The notes below the pieces were generated by a model that saw only the letters and a program-made list of their open reading frames with translations, was not told the origin of the DNA and searched no databases. Positions 56,861-63,607 of a stretch of 63,607 nt of DNA are shown here, one piece after another. Source of the stretch: Pedobacter jeongneungensis (GTDB lineage Bacteria > Bacteroidota > Bacteroidia > Sphingobacteriales > Sphingobacteriaceae); contig NZ_AYMG01000033.1 in NCBI RefSeq assembly GCF_000633455.1, forward strand, positions 1-63,607, in the 5' to 3' direction. The translations under genes were made by a program, and so were the position numbers. How positions within the stretch are numbered: position 1 is the first letter of the stretch; each line of letters opens with the position of its first letter.

Positions 56861-57184
56861 TTATAGTTCATTATACTTTTTAGCCGTCCCTTTAGCTTTA
56901 TCCACAGGATACTTAGCATTATTAAGCTTAATCTTATCAAGAATAATCTGTTTTACATCCAGATTGTATTTTTCGGCCAATAACAACGCATAAGAAAAAA
57001 CATCAGCCAATTCTTCTTTGATCTTATCAACATTGGCATCCTCCGCATTTTTCCATAAAAACAGCTCCAACAATTCAGCTGCTTCTATATTCAATGCAAG
57101 GGCTAAATCTTTGGGATTATGAAACTGCGCCCAATCGCGCTCGTCTCTAAACTTTAATAATGCTGCTGTTATCTCGTCGGTCAT
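56861..57184 (-). CDS. MazG-like nucleotide pyrophosphohydrolase
   Basis: A 107-residue all-alpha NTP pyrophosphohydrolase of the MazG/RS21-C6 group, which hydrolyses (d)NTPs to NMP and pyrophosphate. The metal-binding ExxE...ExxD pattern is visible in AAELLE and EELADV, about 20 residues apart. I chose ATG at 57184 over an in-frame TTG at 57202. Its TAA is followed with no gap by the ATG of the helicase fusion, so the two are translationally coupled. Close family members include dCTPases, and a nucleotide-depleting partner in defence is plausible but unproven. Confidence 0.85.
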   Translation of the reverse strand: MTDEITAALLKFRDERDWAQFHNPKDLALALNIEAAELLELFLWKNAEDANVDKIKEELADVFSYALLLAEKYNLDVKQIILDKIKLNNAKYPVDKAKGTAKKYNEL

Positions 57185-57190
57185 AAGGCT

Positions 57191-57204
57191 AATTGTGCCC
57201 AATT
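57191..57204. promoter_or_regulatory. palindrome overlapping the MazG-like gene leader
   Basis: AATTG-TGCC-CAATT is a 5-bp inverted repeat ending six bases before the ATG at 57184, where a repressor would block expression of the two-gene module. Confidence 0.3.
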
Positions 57205-57275
57205 TAAGAATATAGTGTTGATTTGGGAAATTATGTGATAAATGCTTTTAGAGGTTAAGCCTGATCAATATTTTA

Positions 57276-58723
57276 CTATTCATATATTAACGGAAGTTTT
57301 ACCCCAAGTTTATATATCTCACTATAGGCCTTTACTCTCCTATACGGAGTTATTAGGTTTTCAATGTTAAATGCAGATAGATTTTTTTCTAAATCAATAC
57401 CATTTTTAACATCAGGGTATATAATCAAGCATGGTAATACTGCATCTTTAACAAAATCGTCATTATTATAAGCAAGTTCGTTTAATACCTTATTTAATCG
57501 GGCGTATCCTGCTACTTGTCTCATGTCCGCATGCACTTCACCATGCTTGTAATGAAGTTTATATTTCGCATCTATAACTATAGAATGTTTACCCTGCTTT
57601 ATTAAAATATCCAATGCATTACCATAAGTGCTAAATTGATATTTAATTTTAGAGGATTTCCCTTCGTTGGCTTTTAACATTTTTTCATAGATATACAATT
57701 CAAAAAGCCGGGGCATATCAATCCAAAATGGCGGTGTAGCTATTTTTTGGTCGGCTGTTCGAGAAAGATTGTAAGCAAAACGTTTCAGAATCTGTTGACC
57801 AATTTTAATGCAATCTTTATATTCTTTGAAAAAAGGATTGGTTTTAATATTCTTTAGCTGGTGGAGCTCAACAATACTTCCTATATGTTCAAATGAAGGT
57901 CTGCAATAGTCAACAATCCGTTCAATATCACATGCATTTGAAAAAAAATATGCTTTATGATTATTAATATAACTACAAACAAAAATAAAAACTTTATTAA
58001 GGAACCTATTCTCGTAATTATCTTCACCAAATACTTGATACTCACAAAAAATATCTGTGAAACGATTTTTCAGAACATTCTTTTAACATGCTGCCCTACC
58101 AGTATTTTGCCTTTAATTTTTGAACTTAGGTTTTCTTGAATTTTATAATATGATTTTTTAAGCCCCTTTTTAACGATTGCTTTTAGTAACTGTAAAAATT
58201 GTATAATTAAAAAAGGGGTTAGTTTATCATCTTTACTATCAATATTTATTTTTGACGCACTCCAGTCGATATTTACTAGACCTTCAACTTCTTTCGCAGA
58301 AACAGAAAAAGCCATTACATCCATCAACATTTTCAAATAATCAAGTTCTCTGGATATTTCGGTACTACTATCTTTTCGCAATGTTTTATCAAAAATCTCT
58401 GATTCAGCATCCGTGTTTAGGCAGAATTCAAAATTCTCACCATTGGCGATGTTAATTTTAGGCTCTACCTGTATATACCGGCCCGAATCACCCAACCAAT
58501 CAAGACCAATACAATAGTCTGCCTTGATCTGATAAAAATCAATACCATGTTCTACAGTGTAACAATTGCTATTATCATCAAAAGCTTTATTGGTGATACC
58601 ATTTAACAATGCAAAAGAATCAGCACTTAATTTAAGATGTAAAGCTTTATTATCTAAAAATTCAATGCCCTCAGTAAGTTTAGAAATTTTAAATTTTTTG
58701 TGCTCAGATAATCTAAGACCCAT
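57276..58723 (-). pseudogene. mcrC: McrC, 5-methylcytosine restriction nuclease subunit, broken by a frameshift
   Basis: McrC is the PD-(D/E)XK nuclease subunit that joins McrB to cut modified DNA. The N-terminal part is read from ATG 58723 to a TGA at 58070 (217 residues, ending GQHVKRMF). The remaining 265 or so residues continue in a different frame without a stop to 57276. That part includes TDIFCEYQVFGEDNYENRF and the nuclease core ALDILIKQ...VIDAKYK. Inserting one base in the A-rich stretch at 58079-58085 restores a continuous protein of about 482 residues. No canonical slippery heptamer is in register, so a real one-base deletion (or an assembly error) is likelier than programmed shifting. 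The start directly follows the mcrB stop. Confidence 0.85.
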
Positions 58724-60757
58724 CTATTTGTATTTTAATAATTCAATGTATTCTTTTATGTTTTTACCTTCAAACTTACCGATCAAAATTCCATCCTTGA
58801 CATATTCTAACAGTAGGGGTATTATTTCATAATTCATTTTCATAGCGAAAATTTTGTTTTTTCCAACCTCATCAGTTTCATCACATTTTTTAGCAATGAA
58901 ATAGCTATGACCCAACTGTACATCCTTTATTTCAAATTCATTACTAACATTGGTTTCATTGAACAACATGCTGATTTTATTGAATCCATCAGTATTAAAA
59001 TAAATGTTTTGATCATCGTTAAGCGGTTCGGGCAATATACTATAGAAAGCAAAACGCCTTCTTATGGCGTAATCAATATGTCCAACACTTCTATCAGCGG
59101 TATTCATAGTTCCAATAATATACAAGTTAGGGGGGATAATAATGTTACGCTTATCAACATCTATAGAATACATACTTTCCAAACCCTCTCCTCTATACTC
59201 TAGTGCATAAATTAGTTCACCTAAAACTGAAGAAAGGTTCGCCCTGTTAATCTCATCAATAATCAATACATAATTTTTAAGCTTGACATCTATTGGTTCC
59301 GTTTCCAAAGATGTTTTAAAGGCATTCTTTTTTACATATTCTTTAAACTTTTCTAAGAGCTTTAACCAATATGTTGAGTTAGACTTAGCAGAAGCGGTTA
59401 AAGTTTCCAATTCTCTTATATCCGCAAGATTTTTGATATCTGCCAAATACATCTTTTCTAAATCAGAATAAGGAATTCCGCCATCTATTTTCCAATTGTC
59501 ACCTTTGTAACGGATTGCATCGTTAGTAATTTTTGTAATATAGGCAACATTTGGCGTCAGCCAGATTTTTTCTTCATCGTATAATCTATCCTCAATATCC
59601 TTTTGAAAACCCTTTATTAAATTTCTTATCCAATCTTCGTGTTTTATAACTTCAGTTGTTTTTTGAGCATCAATAAAGTTCTGTAAAGCTTTCTCTGCAA
59701 ATGCTCCCAAAAGTTTATTCTCGGCTTTATATATAATCTGTTCTCCATCATCCGTTGGTTCAGCAACAATTCCTCGCACAAAATCTTCATAACTATAACT
59801 TGGGTGAAACTGAATGATTTTAAATTGTTCTGAATCATTTATATCACTTATTCTTTCAAAAATAAACTTGGCTATAGAGGCTGCTCTTCGTGGTTTATTT
59901 TGTTCAATTTTTGACAACCATAATTTAGACTCAAATGCATCAATAATTTCATTGAAAGATGTATAGTCTTCGGTTTCAGATTCCCGCTTTATTTTAATTC
60001 TCTTTTGTAAACTATCAACCTCTAAAACTAAATAGCTACTTTTTCCTTTAACAGATCTAATAACCTGATTTATTGATACATTTTCAACAATTTGATCTGC
60101 AGAAATAGATCCGTTGGGGACTCCAATTAATTTTTCAGCGAGAATTTTCGCAATTCTGGTTTTGCCTGTTCCTGGAGGGCCTTGTAAAATTATCTGCTTT
60201 TTATACAATAACAGGTCCGTTATTGGTCTTAATATTTCATTCATTTCTTTTTCTTCTTCAAGTATATTGTATCTAATAATAGCATTTTCAAAAACACTAT
60301 AAAAATCCATTAGTTGATCTGTATAGGATTCACTTGCCGTAAATAGGTCTAGGTCTACTAATGATATTTTCTTACCAAATTCTTTTCTTCTTTTTGGGTT
60401 TTCCCAATAAAAATACTCCTCTTGGTACAGCGATATAATTTTTTTTCCAGACCATTCTGCAATAATATTAAGTCCTGTATCCTCCCAGTTCAGATAGCAT
60501 TTTGACGAGAAATAACTCCCAAAGTTCTGTTGTATATTAATGCATATTTTGCCATGAGGATAATTTTCCCAGTCTTTTATCTGCTGTTGGATTTTATCAT
60601 TTGCATACCCTTGACCCGTTTTTCTAAAAATTCCTTTTTCAATTAAGGGATGAATATATCCCCTATATCCCCGGCCCATATTATCGAGATTAACTACCCA
60701 TTCTAAATGTGTCACAAAATATTCAAGAAGTTTCTTAAATCGAGTGTAATCCTCCAT
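58724..60757 (-). CDS. mcrB: McrB, GTP-dependent motor of McrBC
   Basis: A 677-residue AAA+ GTPase that recognises modified DNA and translocates to trigger McrC cutting. The N-terminal 165 residues are the variable target-recognition region, here not similar to the E. coli DUF3578 domain as far as I can see. Walker A is GPPGTGKT at 193-200. IQFHPSYSYEDFVRGI, Walker B LIIDEINRANLSSVLGEL and the McrB signature GTMNTADRSVGHIDYAIRRRF follow. The gene itself looks intact, so McrB would be left without a full McrC. It is the first gene of the operon, with a palindrome upstream. Confidence 0.93.
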   Translation of the reverse strand: MEDYTRFKKLLEYFVTHLEWVVNLDNMGRGYRGYIHPLIEKGIFRKTGQGYANDKIQQQIKDWENYPHGKICINIQQNFGSYFSSKCYLNWEDTGLNIIAEWSGKKIISLYQEEYFYWENPKRRKEFGKKISLVDLDLFTASESYTDQLMDFYSVFENAIIRYNILEEEKEMNEILRPITDLLLYKKQIILQGPPGTGKTRIAKILAEKLIGVPNGSISADQIVENVSINQVIRSVKGKSSYLVLEVDSLQKRIKIKRESETEDYTSFNEIIDAFESKLWLSKIEQNKPRRAASIAKFIFERISDINDSEQFKIIQFHPSYSYEDFVRGIVAEPTDDGEQIIYKAENKLLGAFAEKALQNFIDAQKTTEVIKHEDWIRNLIKGFQKDIEDRLYDEEKIWLTPNVAYITKITNDAIRYKGDNWKIDGGIPYSDLEKMYLADIKNLADIRELETLTASAKSNSTYWLKLLEKFKEYVKKNAFKTSLETEPIDVKLKNYVLIIDEINRANLSSVLGELIYALEYRGEGLESMYSIDVDKRNIIIPPNLYIIGTMNTADRSVGHIDYAIRRRFAFYSILPEPLNDDQNIYFNTDGFNKISMLFNETNVSNEFEIKDVQLGHSYFIAKKCDETDEVGKNKIFAMKMNYEIIPLLLEYVKDGILIGKFEGKNIKEYIELLKYK

Positions 60758-60791
60758 GTAATTTCCAGTTATTAATTAGCGCTTTAAACTT

Positions 60792-60812
60792 ATATCATCA
60801 ACAATATGATAT
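60792..60812. promoter_or_regulatory. inverted repeat upstream of mcrB
   Basis: ATATCAT (60792-60798) and ATGATAT (60806-60812), separated by seven bases, 35-55 bases before the mcrB start. Possible operator. Confidence 0.3.
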
Positions 60813-60994
60813 TTTCAGCAATATAAATCTATAATTGAAATTTTTAGTTTCCATTTCAAAACTCTTTAATCTAACAGTCCATTCCTTACGGTTTCCCCCA
60901 ACCTCCATATTATTCACCTGAGCTAAGCCAAAATAAAACTAACCACCAATTGTCCCGCTTTTCAGGAGAGAAAGAATAAGCCATTGATACCATA

Positions 60995-61030
60995 TTAAAT
61001 CTGTGTTGATCCGTGTCCATCTGTGGTTAA
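60995..61030. repeat. ACCACAGATGGACACGGAT dispersed repeat at the island edge
   Basis: The reverse complement reads TTAACCACAGATGGACACGG, then ATCAACACAGATTTAA. It matches 34089-34120 and marks the right border of the defence island. The rest of 60758-61122 shows no gene. Confidence 0.7.
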
Positions 61031-61122
61031 ATCGCTTAGCCTAATCACATTAGCCATTATCCCTCCTGTTTAAAAAAAATCTAACCAAACCCCTACAAGT
61101 TGTAAAAATAAACTTTAACTTA

Positions 61123-61908
61123 ATGTTAAATAACTATTATTCACCTTTTAAACAACATGTCATGTCAAAAATCAATGACGCCGGCCATCCTAAAAATGTG
61201 GCCAATTTCGAAAACCTCATTACCTATTTAACCGGTTACGGTGCGGTGTACAACCCCAGCAATGTGAACATCCAGTTAAAAAGTTTAAATGAAAAAGCCC
61301 TTGCCGCCCGAACCCTGCTCGAACAGGTAAACGATCTGGCCGCTAAAAGCAGTAGTGCCATTGCCGCCCGCGACCTCGCCTTTCAGCCGCTGAAAAAACT
61401 GAGTACCCGCATTGTGAATGCCATAAAAGCAAGCAATGTACCGCAGCAGGTGGCAGACAATGCCACCACGAATAACCGGAAAATCCAGGGACAAAGGGCA
61501 TCCGCCAAATTAACTGATGAAGAAAAAGAAAAGCTGGCGGCCAGTGGAACCATTGTGAACCAGGTATCCGCCTCACAACAAAGTTTTGATAGCCAGCTCG
61601 ACAATTTCGACAAGCAGATTAAGCTGTTAGGTACCATCCCTACCTATGCACCCAACTAAGTGGAGCTTCAGCAGGCTACCCTCAATACCTTGTACAACGA
61701 TTTATTGCAGAAAAACCGCGATGTGGTTGCCAAAACATCCGAACTGAGTGGTCTTCGCCTTAACCGGAATAATATCCTGTACCATCCCGAAACCGGTATT
61801 GTAGCGCTGGCCTTAGATGCAAAGAATTATTCAAAATCTATTTTTGGTGCAAGCACGCCGCAGTACAAGCAGATTTCGGGCATTCCATTTAAAACTGTAA
61901 AAGTTTAA
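61123..61908 (+). pseudogene. helical hypothetical protein split by an in-frame stop
   Basis: Two consecutive open stretches, 61123-61659 and 61660-61908, are in the same frame and separated only by a TAA at 61657-61659. Joined, they encode about 261 residues, with a repeated helical pattern (LITYLTGYGAVYNPSN; LATLNTLYNDLL-like; RNNILYHPETGIVALA near the end). The part after the stop lacks a good start of its own. A single G-to-T change (GAA to TAA) explains it. The true start may be ATG 61162 (MSKINDAGHP). I do not know the function. A terminator follows at 61947. Confidence 0.65.
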
Positions 61909-61946
61909 AACCATGAAAAAAATCATCCCCATCCCAACCAAAATTT

Positions 61947-61990
61947 AAAATAGCAACAGACATCAAAATCGGTTGCTATTTTTGTTTTAT
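61947..61990 (+). terminator. terminator after the split gene
   Basis: AAATAGCAAC and GTTGCTATTT pair perfectly (10 bp) around a 13-base loop and run into TTTGTTTT. Confidence 0.75.
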
Positions 61991-62077
61991 AGCGATTCGA
62001 CAACTGTAAATGGCAAACTGTTAACTGGAAACAGATTTCTGCTGCAGATCACATTTATTGAAACACAGATTTTAAAA

Positions 62078-62550
62078 AGTACAAGTATAATATTGTTAAC
62101 TGCCAACTAAAAACTGTCAACTGCAAGTATAATTCTATTAACTGCCAACTAAAAACTGTTAACTGCAAGTATAATTCTATTAACTGCCAACTAAAAACTG
62201 TCAACTGCCAACTAAAATCTTCCTACCTCTCCGGTAAAGTTGTGAACTGCCCCGATAGAACTATTGATGGAAAGTTCAGAACTGTTAACTGCAAGTTTAA
62301 AACTCCCGTTGGAAAGTATAAAGTAATCAACTGCAAGCATGAATCCACTAACTGACAGGATAATGTTACGACTAGAAAGTTTAGAACTTTTAACTGCAAG
62401 TTCAGAACTATCGATAGCGCCGGTAATGCTGCCATGCGCAAAATCAATTCTATCCACTGCAAGTATAAACCTATCCACTGCAAGTATAAACTTATGCACT
62501 GCAAGTGTAGTTCTGTTAATGGCAAGTATCATGTTGTTAACTGCACGGGC
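62078..62550. repeat. degenerate 21-bp tandem array, 22 units in strict register
   Basis: Units begin every 21 bases from 62078 (62099, 62120 ... 62519, last partial at 62540) with no insertion or deletion. The typical unit is ACTGCAAGTATAAnnCTATTA. The first nine bases are best kept and the last eight vary. Because 21 is a multiple of three, frames on both strands stay open. On the minus strand, 62212-62532 would read 15 heptads of the form xLAV[DN][RS]x. I see no ribosome-binding site or export signal, so I treat it as noncoding. It is built from the same AACTG text scattered at 18.2, 30.3, 35.2 and 62.0 kb. Confidence 0.85.
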
Positions 62551-62819
62551 TTATTAAATACGGTCGAAATGACGAATTGATCGATGTAGAAATTACGCGA
62601 ATAATACCTATGCTCCCTGCTACTGGCATGGCAGATTTTCGCTGAAATAAGCATTGAAATTCTAGCATAACCCTACAAAATACCACAACACAAGGCAATA
62701 TACAGTCCCGATTTTTCATCGGTAACCGTGGCAAGACTGAGCGAAGGGACAAAATAGAAAGGGACAGTAGCATGGCGATAGCATTAAGGTTCCCGCCTGC
62801 GCGGGAATGACGACCGTAT

Positions 62820-63200
62820 TAGGAATTATCCCTATACACCACGCTATCTGCTCCCTGCTATTCGGCCTAGGATCTGATGGAAGGAAAAAGCGTTAAAGCT
62901 TTGCACTTCCTTTCAACCTACTACTGCCCAGAGGCAGCACGCCCTCCCCGATCCTTCATCGGGGAGGGCGTGCTGACGACCAAAAAAGCTTTGACGAATT
63001 TATCCGACATCAGATCCAAGCCTTGATTTTTTGTTACTTTTGGATCAAGCCAAAAGTAAGCGCCCCTCGGTGGCGGTGGACCTGTACCGATTTTTCATCG
63101 GTAGCCGAGGCAAGACTGAGCGAAGGGAAACTCATTAGCAAGTAAATGAACAGAACAAATGCTAAACATTCAGAGATCCTTCGTACCTCAGGATGACAGA
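62820..63200. repeat. family C dispersed repeat, copy 4
   Basis: Same block order as copies 2 and 3, from CTATCTGCTCCCTGCTATTC to GATCCTTCGTACCTCAGGAT, without the AACCCCTATCC lead. 62560-62819 before it has CCCGCCTGCGCGGGAATGAC and CCCGATTTTTCATCGG palindromic fragments and no gene. Confidence 0.75.
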
Positions 63201-63281
63201 AAACAGTGAGGCAAGACCGAACGAAAGCATTAAGATTCCCGCCTGCGCGGGAATGACGAACTATGTTTTATGAAAAGTCCA

Positions 63282-63312
63282 AAGATCTCTCCACTACGGT
63301 CGAGATGACGAC
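63282..63312. repeat. CGTCATCTCGA-type repeat fragment
   Basis: AAAGATCTCTCCACTACGGT followed by CGAGATGACGA, a short version of the repeat at 9900, between family C copies 4 and 5. Confidence 0.55.
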
Positions 63313-63351
63313 CCAGCGTGCCCCTCATAGTTTCAGAGGAATAAGTCTACG

Positions 63352-63607
63352 GATGCCTGTCTATGCGCCCTGCTATCCGGCCTAGGAGATGATGGAAGGA
63401 GATCCTTCGACTACGCTCAGGACGTTAAAGCTTTAACACCCCCTTTCAACTTACCACTACCCAGAGGCAGCACGCCCTTTCCGACTCTTCGTCGGAACTT
63501 GTGCTGGCGACCAAAAAAGCTTTGACGAATTTATCCGACATCAGATCCAAGCCTTGATTTTTGGTTACCTTTTTATCAAGAAAAAGGTAAGAGCCCCTCG
63601 GCGGCGG
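63352..63607. repeat. family C dispersed repeat, copy 5, cut by the window end
   Basis: Begins TGCCTGTCTATGCGCCCTGC and runs through TTATCCGACATCAG and TCCAAGCCTTGATTTTTGG to CGGCGGCGG at the last base. It carries an inserted TCCTTCGACTACGCTCAGGA palindromic piece at 63402. Confidence 0.75.

Noticed and set aside
58070..58090. Programmed -1 frameshift producing full McrC
   Set aside because: The sequence around the A run (GTT AAA AGA ATG) has no in-register X-XXY-YYZ heptamer and no clear downstream stem. A one-base deletion is simpler.
62212..62532. Heptad-repeat protein gene on the minus strand
   Set aside because: All frames stay open because the period is a multiple of three. There is no ribosome-binding or export signal. 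Left as a hypothesis in the array finding only.
62078..62550. CRISPR array
   Set aside because: The 21-bp period is too short, with no separate repeat and spacer. Every unit is a diverged whole and no cas genes are nearby.

Overview
The window looks like chromosomal DNA of a Bacteroidota member, most likely Sphingobacteriaceae and Pedobacter-like. The supporting signs are a type III glutamine synthetase, the long single-chain PurL, a type IX secretion (T9SS) cargo with a gliding-type C-terminal domain beside a PorP/SprF gene, an Oar-like TonB-dependent receptor, Bacteroidota promoters (TAnnTTTG) lying very close to start codons, and intergenic spacers full of dispersed palindromic repeats. 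No rRNA genes, insertion sequences or CRISPR arrays were seen. One tRNA (His) is present.

Layout. 1-3.7 kb is the end of an integrated element carrying a large serine recombinase whose 3' end runs antisense through the tRNA-His terminator and gene. 3.9-20 kb is mostly housekeeping: rnhA, fbp, a phosphodiesterase, a serine hydrolase, trmN6 with a VOC protein, purL, a TonB protein, glutamine synthetase III and purM. 20-31 kb holds an astacin-like lipoprotein protease, a 1118-residue TonB-dependent receptor, lpdA, a beta-barrel protein, an MBL hydrolase with a GNAT acetyltransferase, and ferritin. 31.7-35.1 kb is the conserved but poorly understood ATP-grasp / alpha-E / transglutaminase operon. 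35-41 kb holds asnS, an FMN glutamate synthase-like protein behind a yefM-yoeB toxin-antitoxin pair with a recognisable TGTACA operator, and a YciO-type protein. 41.9-48.6 kb encodes a 1914-residue T9SS cargo with an embedded PHP-like hydrolase, plus its PorP/SprF partner. nhaA follows a repeat-filled spacer.

51.0-60.8 kb is a compact leftward defence island with three modules: (i) a TerB-like/BRCT protein translationally coupled to an ABC/SMC-type ATPase with an unusual Walker A; (ii) a MazG-like pyrophosphohydrolase directly abutting a GIY-YIG + DUF2075 helicase + S24 (LexA-like) fusion; (iii) McrBC, with mcrC broken by a one-base frameshift. Modules (i) and (ii) are the best candidates for under-described systems. 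Their defence role is inferred from domains and neighbourhood only.

61-63.6 kb holds a gene interrupted by an in-frame stop, an array of 22 degenerate units kept exactly 21 bp apart without an indel, and copies of a roughly 0.45 kb dispersed repeat that also fills the spacers near 41 kb and 49 kb.
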